From contig JAVBKB010000201.1 of NCBI GenBank assembly GCA_031554275.1, positions 1-23,499 of the forward strand: a DNA stretch of 23,499 nucleotides, written 5' to 3'. Shown in pieces: positions 1 to 8,455 of this stretch. Below the pieces are notes generated by a model. That model was not told where the DNA came from. It made no database searches and was given only the letters and a program-made list of their open reading frames with translations. The first letter of the stretch is position 1. The number at the start of each line of letters is the position of its first letter. This DNA comes from JAVBKB01 sp031554275 (GTDB taxonomy: Bacteria; Bacillota; Bacilli; JARBTR01). The translations under genes and the position numbers were made by a program.

Positions 1-1100
1 CGAAAAACGGGGAAGATATTACACTTACGATTGATGCGATAATCCAAAGCAAACTTTACAACCATATTAAGACAGGTGCCACCACAAAGTTAGATGAGAC
101 TGAGCGAGTTGTGACTGAAGTATCAGGCACAAGTGACAAAAGTAGTTCCGTTGTGATGAATTATCAAACGGGAGAAGTACTCTCCTTGATTAGCACACCT
201 TCATATGATCCAAATGAGTTTGTCATGGGAATGTCATCTAGTCGTTGGAGTGCACTCAACGAGAGTCCTGATAAACCAATGTTTAATCGAACAAAAGCTA
301 CCTTTGTACCAGGATCATCATTCAAACCTGTTACAGCTGCTATGGGATTAACAACAGGAAAGTTAGATCCGAATGAAAATTTTGGTCATAGCGGGCTGAG
401 CTGGCAGAAGGATGAAAGTTGGGGAAATTATAAAGTCACCACACTTGTTGACTATGGAAGTCTGAAGGATTTACATAATGCTTTAGTCTATTCTGACAAT
501 ATTTACTTTGCAAAAGCTGCATTAAAGATAGGTCCAGAATCATTTGCAGATCAATTAACAAAGTTAGGATTTGGAGAAACGATGCCTTTTGAATTCGGGC
601 TAACAGATTCACAAATTTCTCAAAAAGGGAAAATCACGTCCGAAGTGCAGCTTGCTGATAGCGGTTATGGACAAGGGCAGCTTCTTGTGAATCCAGTTCA
701 TATGGCATCCGTTTATTCTGCTTTTATGAATGAAGGTAACATGGTGAGCCCTTATTTAGAGTTTCGAAGTACTACAGCCCCAGAGTATTGGAAAGAACAA
801 GTGTTTTCGAAAGAGGCTGTAGACATTGTCAGAAAAGAGCTCATTCAAGTTGTTGAAAGTCCTCAGGGAACAGGCCATAGTGCTAAGACAAATGGGATTA
901 CACTTGCAGGGAAAACAGGTACAGCGGAAATTAAGGCGACGAAAGAGGATGTGACTGGAACAGAATTAGGTTGGTTTAATGCCTTCACAACCGATGCTGG
1001 GACCTCTAAACCGTTTGTGGTAATTATGATGGTTGAAGATGTGAAAGATCGTGGTGGTAGCCACTATGTAATTCCGATTGTTAAATCTGTATTTGAGTAA
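1..1100 (+). CDS. Class B penicillin-binding protein, PBP3/MecA-like transpeptidase (5' end outside window)
   Basis: Peptidoglycan D,D-transpeptidase that cross-links wall peptides outside the membrane. The reading frame is open from position 3, so the membrane anchor and N-terminal domains lie upstream; a GTG at 111 is internal. All three catalytic motifs are present. SxxK is SSFK at 315-326 (nucleophile Ser codon 315-317). SxN is SDN within YSDNIYFAKAAL. KTG is at 912-920 within GKTGTAE. The stretches STPSYDPNEFVMGMS, WQKDESWGNYKVT and ADSGYGQGQLLVNPV closely resemble the Staphylococcus MecA / B. subtilis PbpC / Enterococcus PBP5 subclass (B1), often with low beta-lactam affinity; that affinity cannot be read from the sequence. 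A GC-rich hairpin follows directly. Family assignment is firm; the exact orthologue is not. Confidence 0.93.
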   Translation, partial: KNGEDITLTIDAIIQSKLYNHIKTGATTKLDETERVVTEVSGTSDKSSSVVMNYQTGEVLSLISTPSYDPNEFVMGMSSSRWSALNESPDKPMFNRTKATFVPGSSFKPVTAAMGLTTGKLDPNENFGHSGLSWQKDESWGNYKVTTLVDYGSLKDLHNALVYSDNIYFAKAALKIGPESFADQLTKLGFGETMPFEFGLTDSQISQKGKITSEVQLADSGYGQGQLLVNPVHMASVYSAFMNEGNMVSPYLEFRSTTAPEYWKEQVFSKEAVDIVRKELIQVVESPQGTGHSAKTNGITLAGKTGTAEIKATKEDVTGTELGWFNAFTTDAGTSKPFVVIMMVEDVKDRGGSHYVIPIVKSVFE

Positions 1101-1109
1101 TTAAATGAT

Positions 1110-1146
1110 GCCGCTTCAGCTAATTGAAGCGGCTATGATTATTTTG
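1110..1146 (+). terminator. Probable terminator after the PBP gene
   Basis: A perfect 9-bp stem (GCCGCTTCA, 1110-1118, with TGAAGCGGC, 1125-1133) closes on a 6-nt loop, starting 9 nt after the stop codon. The following tract (TATGATTATTTTG) is U-containing but not a clean U run, so efficiency is uncertain. Confidence 0.6.
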
Positions 1147-1169
1147 ACGGTTTCTTTCGTGTCTTTAGT

Positions 1170-1460
1170 TTGCCATCGATGAATGCTTTGGGTGAAATAC
1201 CCTTTTTTGAGGATGAATCTGATTATGGCATGGAGTGTTTTTACTTTCGTAATGGAACTGGCATTGTTAAGGATTACAATGAGGAACAGTATTGTTGCGT
1301 AGATTCAAATACCATGAAAATGGAAGTGATTACGACTAAATTTGTTGGTAGAGAAATTCCAGCGGACAGTACAATCAGTTTGCAATACAGTAACAATTTA
1401 CTGTTTGCGCTTGTAAAGATCGAAACCTCAGAAAATTTATTGTTTGCTGAAAAATGTTGA
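1170..1460 (+). CDS. Doubtful small ORF, 96 codons, unknown
   Basis: An open frame from a TTG at 1170 (an in-frame ATG lies at 1179) to a stop at 1458-1460. I do not recognise the product. It would be soluble, acidic and fairly aromatic, with three cysteines in the first half (ECFYF, YCCVD) and one at the very C-terminus (EKC). There is no Shine-Dalgarno sequence before either start, and the frame sits just after the PBP terminator. It could be a real hypothetical protein, the tail of a decayed gene, or chance. Confidence 0.25.
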   Translation: MPSMNALGEIPFFEDESDYGMECFYFRNGTGIVKDYNEEQYCCVDSNTMKMEVITTKFVGREIPADSTISLQYSNNLLFALVKIETSENLLFAEKC

Positions 1461-1664
1461 TGGTTTCTGAAGTATTCTGCTGTTTATCGGCAATTCTGCG
1501 ATAAAAAACGCACCATTTTCAAAAGTTTCTGCCTCCATACGATGGGTTTAGTAGCAACCATCATTAAAAAAAGTTTAGTGACCATTCTAGTGGTCGCTTT
1601 ATTTGTTTTCAGCTAGTTCTTGCCTAGCAACTAATTGAATAGAATGTCCTAAGGAGTGGTGAAA
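1461..1664. other. Intergenic stretch between the doubtful ORF and the fad region
   Basis: Holds one good hairpin (annotated separately at 1577-1609) and a weaker stem TTATCG/CGATAA near 1490-1505 without a U run on either side. I see no recognisable riboswitch or RNA gene. Confidence 0.5.
1577..1609 (+). terminator. Intrinsic terminator upstream of the fad region
   Basis: An 8-bp stem AGTGACCA (1577-1584) / TGGTCGCT (1591-1598) with one G-U pair and loop TTCTAG is followed by TTATTTGTTTT. A run of seven A residues lies just upstream, so it may also work on the minus strand. It separates transcription entering from upstream from fadN. Confidence 0.6.
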
Positions 1665-1730
1665 TTGTCGCGCGATCCTTCATTCTTCATGAATTCATTC
1701 GTAAGACTTCTTTATCACTTCATGGAGTAA
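1665..1730 (+). CDS. Candidate 21-codon micro-ORF upstream of fadN
   Basis: AAGGAG (1651-1656) stands 8 nt before a TTG start. The frame reads MSRDPSFFMNSFVRLLYHF and two more residues before TAA, ending 49 nt before fadN. The peptide is basic and hydrophobic, perhaps amphipathic. The ribosome site is better than that of most genes in the window, which is the only real support. It could be a leader peptide of the fad operon, a free small protein, or a relic of a lost gene. A perfect 10-bp dyad ATGAATTCAT (1689-1698) lies inside it. Confidence 0.35.
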   Translation: MSRDPSFFMNSFVRLLYHFME

Positions 1731-1779
1731 TTGGTCATCAGACTTCATTTAGTTTTGAATGACTTGAAAGGGGAATTAT

Positions 1780-4137
1780 ATGAATTTTCAAATTAGAAAG
1801 GTCGCGGTTCTTGGGTCAGGCGTGATGGGCGCAGGAATTGCAGCTCTTCTCACTAATGTTGGCATTCCAGTTCGCCTCTTAGATATGGTGCCACAGTCAA
1901 TCACCAAAGACGAACAAGATCGTGATTTGTCGCTTGCCCATAAAGAAGTGCGCAATCGTTTTGCGGCACAATCTTTGGTAAAACTGAAACGCCAAAAACC
2001 AGCGCCACTTACCTCATTGAAAAACGTAACGCTTATCGAAATCGGGAATTTTGAAGATGATATTCACCGGATCGCGGATTGTGATTGGGTGATTGAGGCA
2101 GTTGTTGAAAACTTACCAATTAAGAAGCAGATTCTATCACAGGTTGACCAATTTCGTAAGCCAAATTCAATTATTAGTTCCAACACTTCTGGAATCTCAG
2201 TCAATGCGATGGTTGAGGACCGCACTGCAGATTTCTGTGCACATTTCTTAGGCACACATTTCTTCAATCCACCACGCTATTTGAAATTGCTCGAATTAAT
2301 TCCAACAGCTACAACCAATCCAGCAGTCACACAATTTATGCAGTCTTTTGGTGAAGATGTTCTAGGAAAAGGGATTGTCATTGCGAAAGATACACCAAAT
2401 TTTATCGGCAATCGTATCGGCACCTACGGCATGATGCTAACCATTCAACAGATGCTTGAGAGTAACCTAACAATCGGTGAGGTTGATTCGCTAACGGGTA
2501 AATTAATTGGGCGTCCAAAAAGCGCTACTTTCCGCACGTTGGATGTGGTTGGACTTGATACCTTTTCATTTGTGCTACAAAATCTGTTGGAGCACTTGCC
2601 AGATGAGCGAGCGATGTTTATCCAGCCAGCATTTATGCAGGAAATGCTTGTGGATGGCAAAATCGGTAGTAAAGCAGGGCGTGGTTTTTATAAGAAGCAA
2701 GGTGGAGAAATCCTTGAGTGGGATTGGCAATCTGGTTTATATGTCGCAACAAAAACCTGTGATTGCCCTTCCGTGAAGCTGGCAAAGCAGGAAAAGGATT
2801 TCGCAAAGAGAATTCGCAATATTGTGGCTGCGGAAGACCAAGCAGGCCGCTTTCTGTGGTCTATTCTGTCAGGTCTATTGCTCTATACAGCGAACCATGT
2901 CAATGAGATTGCCGATGACATTGTGGCAATTGACCGAGCAATGAAATGGGGTTTCGGCTGGGAATATGGTGTCTTTGAAATTTGGGATGCTTTAGGACTG
3001 CAAGATAGTGTTGCCAGAATGGAAGAGGAAGGCCATAAAGTGCCGGAATGGATTAAAGACATGATACATAATGGGCAATTTCAATTCTATCAAGACGATG
3101 AACACTATTTTCCGACAAAGGGATATTTGCCGACACCAAAGGATGCAAAGCAAATCGATGTGGATGATCTAACCGTGATTTTCGAAAACAATGGCGGCAG
3201 ATTGCTAGATATGGGCGATGGCATTGCCATGCTTGATTTTTGCTCACCGAACAATGCAATCGGAATTGACTTTATGGACATGATAGTCCGTTCTGCCCAG
3301 GAAGTTGATAGCAATTACCGTGGGCTAGTCATTGGTAACCAAAGTAACAACTTCTGTGTTGGTGCAAACCTAGCACTCATGCTTTTAGCAGCCCAAGATG
3401 AAGATTCATACGAAATTGACCGGATGATTCACAAATTTCAACAGGCTACGATGGCGATTAAATACTGTGCAAAACCCGTAGTAACTGCGCCCTACCAAAT
3501 GACTCTTGGAGGAGGCGCTGAACTTTGCCTCCCAGCTGCATACAGACAAGTGTCCTCTGAAACCTACATTGGATTAGTGGAAGTTGGTGTCGGTCTCATC
3601 CCAGCAGGCGGTGGCTGTAAGGAATTATATTGTAAAAACCTTTCTGCTGCTGGTAGTGAAAATGTAGATTACCTGAAAATCGCTACCCGTACATTCGAAA
3701 CGATTGCGCTTGCAAAAGTATCTGCATCTGCAGCAGAAGCGCATGAAAATGGTTATGTTTCACCAAGCGATGGTGTGAGCATGAACCAAGATCACCTGCT
3801 TTATCATGCCAAAAAAGCTGCTCTATTCTTAGCAGATAAAGGGTATCAAGCGCCTGTGCGTTCATTGATTCCAGTAGCTGGCGAAACTGGATTCGCAGCA
3901 ATGTTAATGAGTGCAAAGATGATGCATACGGCTGGGCATATTTCGGATCATGATTATCTCATTGCAGAAAAGTTAGCAACAATTATCTCTGGCGGACAAT
4001 TACCATATGGCACAGGTGTTTCTGAACAATACCTCTTAGATTTGGAACGCAAAGCGTTTTTGGAATTAATTATGGAACCCAAAACGCAGGCGAGAATGCA
4101 ACATATGTTATTGACGAAAAAACCTTTGAGAAACTGA
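1780..4137 (+). CDS. fadN: 3-hydroxyacyl-CoA dehydrogenase / enoyl-CoA hydratase, FadN type
   Basis: Bifunctional beta-oxidation enzyme: hydrates enoyl-CoA and oxidises 3-hydroxyacyl-CoA with NAD+. At 785 aa it is close to B. subtilis FadN (about 789). Domain order is dehydrogenase first, hydratase last, the reverse of E. coli FadB. The Rossmann motif is GSGVMG (residues 12-17), followed by SSNTSGIS near 134-141 and catalytic HFFNP with His160. The C-terminal crotonase domain (roughly 460-650) has the oxyanion segment VGANL (Gly528-Ala529) and GGGAE (577-581), with Glu581 and Glu601 matching the two crotonase catalytic glutamates, so both activities look intact. ATG start with AAAGGGG 7 nt upstream. 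It heads a same-strand cluster with fadA (50-nt gap) and fadE. Control by a FadR-type repressor is expected from the family, but I see no convincing operator. Confidence 0.95.
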   Translation: MNFQIRKVAVLGSGVMGAGIAALLTNVGIPVRLLDMVPQSITKDEQDRDLSLAHKEVRNRFAAQSLVKLKRQKPAPLTSLKNVTLIEIGNFEDDIHRIADCDWVIEAVVENLPIKKQILSQVDQFRKPNSIISSNTSGISVNAMVEDRTADFCAHFLGTHFFNPPRYLKLLELIPTATTNPAVTQFMQSFGEDVLGKGIVIAKDTPNFIGNRIGTYGMMLTIQQMLESNLTIGEVDSLTGKLIGRPKSATFRTLDVVGLDTFSFVLQNLLEHLPDERAMFIQPAFMQEMLVDGKIGSKAGRGFYKKQGGEILEWDWQSGLYVATKTCDCPSVKLAKQEKDFAKRIRNIVAAEDQAGRFLWSILSGLLLYTANHVNEIADDIVAIDRAMKWGFGWEYGVFEIWDALGLQDSVARMEEEGHKVPEWIKDMIHNGQFQFYQDDEHYFPTKGYLPTPKDAKQIDVDDLTVIFENNGGRLLDMGDGIAMLDFCSPNNAIGIDFMDMIVRSAQEVDSNYRGLVIGNQSNNFCVGANLALMLLAAQDEDSYEIDRMIHKFQQATMAIKYCAKPVVTAPYQMTLGGGAELCLPAAYRQVSSETYIGLVEVGVGLIPAGGGCKELYCKNLSAAGSENVDYLKIATRTFETIALAKVSASAAEAHENGYVSPSDGVSMNQDHLLYHAKKAALFLADKGYQAPVRSLIPVAGETGFAAMLMSAKMMHTAGHISDHDYLIAEKLATIISGGQLPYGTGVSEQYLLDLERKAFLELIMEPKTQARMQHMLLTKKPLRN

Positions 4138-4187
4138 AGCAAGTGAAAATTTTAAATAACAACATATAAAATTAAGGAGGTTTCTCA

Positions 4188-5369
4188 TTGAAGGAAGCTG
4201 TAATTGTTGCAGGCGCTCGGACACCAATTGGAAAGGCAAGAAAGGGTTCACTTGTTACTGTTCGCCCTGATGATCTTGGTGCACTTTGCATTCAGGAAAC
4301 AATTCATCGCGCGAAATATTATGAAGATGATATCGACGATCTCATCATGGGATGTGCAATGCCAGAAGCGGAGCAGGGATTAAATGTTGCCCGACAAATT
4401 GGAGCATTGGCAGGACTACCTGATACAGTGCCAGCAATTACTGTGAATCGCTACTGTTCATCAGGTTTACAAGCAATTGCTTACGGGTCAGAACGGATCA
4501 TGTTAGGTCATGCAAGTACAGTTCTTGCGGGCGGCGTGGAATCTATGAGCATGGTGCCGATGATGGGGCATGTTGTAAGACCGAATCACCGTCTTGTAGA
4601 AAATGCACCAGAATACTATATGAGCATGGGACACACAGCTGAGGAAGTTGCGAAACGGTATGGGATTACCCGTGAAGAGCAGGACCAATTCGCAGCTTGG
4701 AGTCACCAAAAAGCAGACGTTGCACAGCTCCATGGTTTATTTGAAGCGGAAATTGTTCCAGTAGAAGTACTAAAGCGCTTTGTAGATGAGCGAAATCAAC
4801 TGCAAGAAACGCGGGTTACTTTTTCCAAAGATGAAGGAATTCGACCAGAAACGTCCATCGAAACACTTGCACAATTAAAACCAGCATTTTCGTTACATGG
4901 AACAGTGACAGCTGGAAATGCATCGCAAATGAGTGATGGTGCAGCTGTAGTTATGGTAATGGAAAAGGAGAAAGCAATCAGTATTGGGCTTTCACCTATC
5001 TTGAAATTTAGATCATTTGCTGTTGCAGGGGTAGCTCCCGAAGTGATGGGGATTGGACCAGTAGAAGCAGTGCCAAGAGCTTTAGCACTGGCAGGTTTGT
5101 GCATTGAGGATATTGGGATTTTCGAATTAAATGAAGCATTTGCATCGCAGTCCATCCAAGTGATTCGAGCACTTGCACTTGATGAGGAAAAAGTTAATGT
5201 GAACGGTGGTGCAATCGCATTAGGGCACCCACTGGGATGCACGGGTGCAAGGCAGACGTTAACATTGATGCATGAAATGCGTCGACGCAACCTACAATTT
5301 GGAGTTGTCACGATGTGTATTGGTGGCGGAATGGGTGCAGCAGCAGTGTTTGAACTGTTACACATATAG
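4188..5369 (+). CDS. fadA: Acetyl-CoA acyltransferase (3-ketoacyl-CoA thiolase)
   Basis: Cleaves 3-ketoacyl-CoA with CoA to acetyl-CoA and a shortened acyl-CoA, the last step of the beta-oxidation spiral; cytoplasmic. At 393 aa it is full length for thiolase I/II. The acyl-accepting Cys90 is in NRYCSSGLQ, His347 in GHPLGCTGAR and the acid/base Cys377 in MCIGGGMG, the complete thiolase triad. The N-terminus EAVIVAGARTPIGKA is typical. The start is TTG, chosen because AAGGAGG (4174-4180) stands 7 nt upstream and the family N-terminus begins there. It follows fadN by 50 nt without a terminator, so the two are probably co-transcribed, and its partner in vivo is most likely FadN. An antisense frame crosses this gene but has no support as a gene. 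Confidence 0.95.
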   Translation: MKEAVIVAGARTPIGKARKGSLVTVRPDDLGALCIQETIHRAKYYEDDIDDLIMGCAMPEAEQGLNVARQIGALAGLPDTVPAITVNRYCSSGLQAIAYGSERIMLGHASTVLAGGVESMSMVPMMGHVVRPNHRLVENAPEYYMSMGHTAEEVAKRYGITREEQDQFAAWSHQKADVAQLHGLFEAEIVPVEVLKRFVDERNQLQETRVTFSKDEGIRPETSIETLAQLKPAFSLHGTVTAGNASQMSDGAAVVMVMEKEKAISIGLSPILKFRSFAVAGVAPEVMGIGPVEAVPRALALAGLCIEDIGIFELNEAFASQSIQVIRALALDEEKVNVNGGAIALGHPLGCTGARQTLTLMHEMRRRNLQFGVVTMCIGGGMGAAAVFELLHI

Positions 5370-5601
5370 AAATGACGAAAAAAGTTGGAATGAGAGTTGA
5401 TTTTCGGTTTGCTGTGGGTTGACAAAAGCGGTGATGCTTTTTCAAGTGCCTTGAATGTAAAGTAATGCTTTTCGCAGTGGATTGATGTGAGCCTTGATGA
5501 CAATTTCGGCTTGGAAGACAAAGCAGATGTTTCGAGGCTTGACATGCCTAATCACTTGGTAAGGCGAACTAATCACAAAAAAATATCAGGAGGATCTTTA
5601 C
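5370..5601. other. 232-nt gap inside the fad cluster with small dyads
   Basis: Unusually long for an operon gap. It holds a short stem AAAAGC-GGTGAT-GCTTTT (5424-5441) followed by a perfect dyad TTCAAG-TGC-CTTGAA (5441-5455). There is a TTGACA at 5419-5424 but no -10 at a usable distance. The motif ATGCTTTT occurs twice (5434-5441 and near 5465-5472). A minus-strand frame runs through it into antisense fadA; I do not call it a gene. Function unclear: possible internal processing site, operator or remnant sequence. Confidence 0.4.
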
Positions 5602-7347
5602 GTGACAAGAGGCGGGGAATTTTTAATCAAACAGTGTAATGCCAATGAAGTTTTCACTCCTGAAGATTTCACAGAAGAACAGCAGATGATTGCACTTTTG
5701 ACAGAGGATTTCGTGCAAAATGAAGTTGTTCCAGAATTAGAACATCTTGAGAATCATGAGTTCGATCGGACAGTGCGTCTTTTGAAGGCAGCAGGTGATT
5801 TAGGCTTGCTTTGTGCTGATATTCCAGAGGAGTATGGCGGAATGGGCTTAGACAAAATTTCGTCTGCTTTAATTGGTGAGAAAATGTCATGCGGAGGTGG
5901 CGGTTTCTCTTTATCTCATGGGGCACATGTTGGAATCGGGTCACTGCCCATTGTGCTTTTCGGTAATGCGGTACAAAAAGAAAAATATTTGCCGAAGCTT
6001 GCAACAGGCGAACTACTTGCTGCATATGCACTCACAGAGCCAGGGTCTGGATCTGATGCACTTGCAGCAAGGTCAACTGCTGTTTTAAATGAAGCTGGCA
6101 CACATTATCTCCTGAATGGCGAGAAGCAGTGGATCACTAATGCAGGGTTCGCAGGAGTCTTTATCGTTTATGCGAAAGTTGATGGTGTACAATTTACTGC
6201 TTTTATTGTAGAAAAGGATTTTGAAGGTGTCGCAGTTGGGGTTGAGGAGAAAAAGATGGGTATTCGCAGTTCTTCAACTCGAACTCTTATTCTACAGGAT
6301 GTCGCAGTACCAGTTGAGAATGTCTTGGGCGAAGTTGGTAAGGGTCACCGAATTGCCTTCAATATTTTGAATATTGGCAGATATAAGCTAGCAGTTGGTG
6401 GTGTTGGTGCTGCGAAACGAGCTTTGGCTTGTACACTAAGTCACGTGACAGAGCGAAAGCAATTTCAAACGCGAATTGCTGATTTCAATTTAACAAGAGA
6501 GAAGTTAGCTACAATGGCTAGCAGAATTTATGCGGCCGAAAGTGCTGTCTATCGTACAATTGGTAACTACGATGAGCTTGCTTCACAGAAAGAGGCAGAT
6601 CCAATTGCATCTATTGCTGAGTATGCAATTGAATGCTCGTTGAATAAAGTGTTTGGTACAGAAATGTTAGATTATGTGGTAGATGAGGGTGTGCAGTTGC
6701 ATGGAGGTTACGGTTTCATGGAGGAATATGAAATCGAGCGTCTATATCGTGACTCACGCATTAACCGGATTTTTGAAGGAACGAACGAAATAAATCGCTT
6801 ACTCATTCCGGGCACGTTAGTAAGACGTGCGCTCAAGGGGGAGCTGCCTTTATTTCAACATGCGCTAGCGTTGCAACAGGAGTTGATGACCTATCTGCCA
6901 GAAGAAGCTGGAGATCATGTTTTGGCGCAGGAAATTCAACTTGTTGCGAACACCAAAAGAATTGGTTTGTTACTTCTCGGATTAGTTGCCCAAAAGTATG
7001 GGCAGACACTTGAGAAAGAGCAAGAGATATTGGTCAATATCGCAGATATACTTACCAATGCCTATGTCATGGAAGCAGTTGTCTTGCGGACGGAAAAGGC
7101 ATTGGCGACTCTTTCAGAGGCAGCGTGTCAGCAGAAACTGTTATATACACAAATATTTTGTCAGGAAGCATTTGCAAAGGTTGAAGCAGATGCCAGAGAA
7201 ACCCTACTAGCAGTTGAAGAAGGGGATGCACTACGGTTGATGCTTTCCACATTACGAAAGCTGACACGTTATACCCCGTCAAATTTAGTAGCAGTAAAAC
7301 GAGATGCAGCACAAAAGCTTGTTGAGAAGAAAAGCTACAGCTGTTGA
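5602..7347 (+). CDS. fadE: Acyl-CoA dehydrogenase with C-terminal extension
   Basis: FAD-dependent first step of beta-oxidation, acyl-CoA to trans-2-enoyl-CoA; electrons go to ETF. At 581 aa it is longer than short- and medium-chain enzymes (about 380) and close to B. subtilis FadE and the VLCAD-like type, with an extra helical C-terminal domain from about residue 410. Motifs: YALTEPGSGSDA, GEKQWITNAG, GGYGFMEEYEIERLYRDSRI and RIFEGTNEINR. Glu392 in FEGT is the expected catalytic base, as in VLCAD. GTG start with AGGAGG (5588-5593) 8 nt upstream; the first 20 residues are variable. Last gene of the cluster; a long hairpin follows it and separates it from convergent rnhC. No fadM-like gene or ETF gene is present in the window. 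Confidence 0.94.
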   Translation: MTRGGEFLIKQCNANEVFTPEDFTEEQQMIALLTEDFVQNEVVPELEHLENHEFDRTVRLLKAAGDLGLLCADIPEEYGGMGLDKISSALIGEKMSCGGGGFSLSHGAHVGIGSLPIVLFGNAVQKEKYLPKLATGELLAAYALTEPGSGSDALAARSTAVLNEAGTHYLLNGEKQWITNAGFAGVFIVYAKVDGVQFTAFIVEKDFEGVAVGVEEKKMGIRSSSTRTLILQDVAVPVENVLGEVGKGHRIAFNILNIGRYKLAVGGVGAAKRALACTLSHVTERKQFQTRIADFNLTREKLATMASRIYAAESAVYRTIGNYDELASQKEADPIASIAEYAIECSLNKVFGTEMLDYVVDEGVQLHGGYGFMEEYEIERLYRDSRINRIFEGTNEINRLLIPGTLVRRALKGELPLFQHALALQQELMTYLPEEAGDHVLAQEIQLVANTKRIGLLLLGLVAQKYGQTLEKEQEILVNIADILTNAYVMEAVVLRTEKALATLSEAACQQKLLYTQIFCQEAFAKVEADARETLLAVEEGDALRLMLSTLRKLTRYTPSNLVAVKRDAAQKLVEKKSYSC

Positions 7348-7428
7348 ATAAAGTTTCACTTATGCTATTGTCCAATAAGGATGGAATTTCAGGATAAGAG
7401 GATCGCTGTTTTAAAACTTCCAATTACA

Positions 7429-7470
7429 AAACGAACCCCAAATGACCTATTCGGCATTTGTGGTTCGTTT
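7429..7470. terminator. Bidirectional terminator between fadE and rnhC
   Basis: A 16-nt arm (7429-7444) pairs with 7455-7470 at 15 of 16 positions (AAACGAACC with GGTTCGTTT, then CAAATG with CATTTG) around a 10-nt loop. On the minus strand the stem runs into TTTTGTAATT, a usable U tract for rnhC. On the plus strand the tract is only GTTTGAAT, weaker for fadE. Confidence 0.75.
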
Positions 7471-7510
7471 GAATACGGTAGTACAATTTTCACTGCAGAA
7501 TTCATATGAA

Positions 7511-8455
7511 TTAACCTTTATTCACAAGTTTCCTTGCTTTCTCGGTATTTGCAAAATGCCATTTCGTTATGTTTTTCAATGTGCTTTCGCCATATGACTG
7601 GATCACATCAGCCGCAAATTGGTCAACTTTGGCACCAGCACCCTTTGGTACGAGGTTGTTAACATTATCACCTATTAATGCCATGTGTTTGAGAAATGCA
7701 GCGCGAGCTAGGATCGATGCAGTCGCAACTGCTATTGAAATGCTTTCTGCTTTCGTTACGAAATAGACCGGCGGTTTGCGATTTCTTGGTGTTTTTGTAT
7801 GTGCGAAATACACTTCTGGAAGGCAGAATTGATCGATGAGAATCGCTTCAACTGATTCCTCAGGAAGTTTCTTTAATAAGTTCTGAAATGCTTTCTCATG
7901 AAGCACAGCTTTTAGTTTTCCTTGCGTGTAGCCCTTTGCTTGCATTTCATTATATTTCTCGTTTCCCAGTACCAGCAGACTAAATGGAATGCTTGGTTTC
8001 AAGTACTTTGCCATTTCAATTATTTGCTTATCAGATAAAAGCTTGGAATCACGAACTCCTATTTCTAGAAGCTTTGGTATCCATGCTTGATCAACATAGG
8101 CAGCAGCAACGGTTAATGGACCGAAGTAATCACCTGATCCAGCTTCGTCGGTGCCAATATGCGATAATTCACCAATATTTGCAGGAGGGGAATAGGGATG
8201 GTCATTTACAGGTGATGGGGAAGTCGACTTAGCGAGAGGAGCTACTCCACCTTGCCAAAATGCTGACTCGTTTAATGCATCGATGCCCTGAAACATCACT
8301 TTAGCAGACTTGGTGTAAGCCGTAATCGTGACACTCTTTAATTTAGCCTGGAAAAGCGCGCCAGTTGGCGGATTTGAAACTGAATGGGGCAAATAATACT
8401 TTGCCATTTTCTCAAGTGTTTGCTTTGGGTATACTTTCACTACTAGATTTGTCAT
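7511..8455 (-). CDS. rnhC: Ribonuclease HIII
   Basis: Cleaves the RNA strand of RNA-DNA hybrids such as R-loops and primer remnants; cytoplasmic. At 314 aa it matches B. subtilis RnhC (313). Residues 1-80 form the N-terminal substrate-binding domain typical of type III. A proline- and serine-rich linker near 75-92 leads to the catalytic domain, which opens with HIGTDEAGSGDYFGPL (Asp103, Glu104). Further acidic residues fit the active site: Asp208 in ILIDQFC and Glu237 in TKAESISIAVATAS. ATG start with GGAG 9 nt upstream. Divergent from zapA, as in Bacillus. The minus-strand -10 candidate TATAAT (8615-8610) would give a leader of about 150 nt that contains two extra copies of the gene's own start region. 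Confidence 0.95.
   Translation of the reverse strand: MTNLVVKVYPKQTLEKMAKYYLPHSVSNPPTGALFQAKLKSVTITAYTKSAKVMFQGIDALNESAFWQGGVAPLAKSTSPSPVNDHPYSPPANIGELSHIGTDEAGSGDYFGPLTVAAAYVDQAWIPKLLEIGVRDSKLLSDKQIIEMAKYLKPSIPFSLLVLGNEKYNEMQAKGYTQGKLKAVLHEKAFQNLLKKLPEESVEAILIDQFCLPEVYFAHTKTPRNRKPPVYFVTKAESISIAVATASILARAAFLKHMALIGDNVNNLVPKGAGAKVDQFAADVIQSYGESTLKNITKWHFANTEKARKLVNKG

Noticed and set aside
1686..1703. Possible FadR operator upstream of fadN
   Set aside because: Only one half-site (AATTCATTC) resembles my memory of the Bacillus FadR box; the other half does not match. Not enough for a call.
5419..5447. TTGACA at 5419 as a fadE promoter
   Set aside because: The hexamer at 17-bp spacing (CAAGTG) bears no likeness to a -10 element.
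4796..5545. Minus-strand open frame of 249 codons overlapping fadA and the fadA-fadE gap
   Set aside because: Most of it is antisense to conserved thiolase coding sequence. It is serine- and threonine-rich low-complexity translation with no domain and no convincing ribosome site.
7067..7423. Minus-strand frame of 118 codons over the end of fadE
   Set aside because: Antisense to fadE, with no ribosome site and no recognisable motif.
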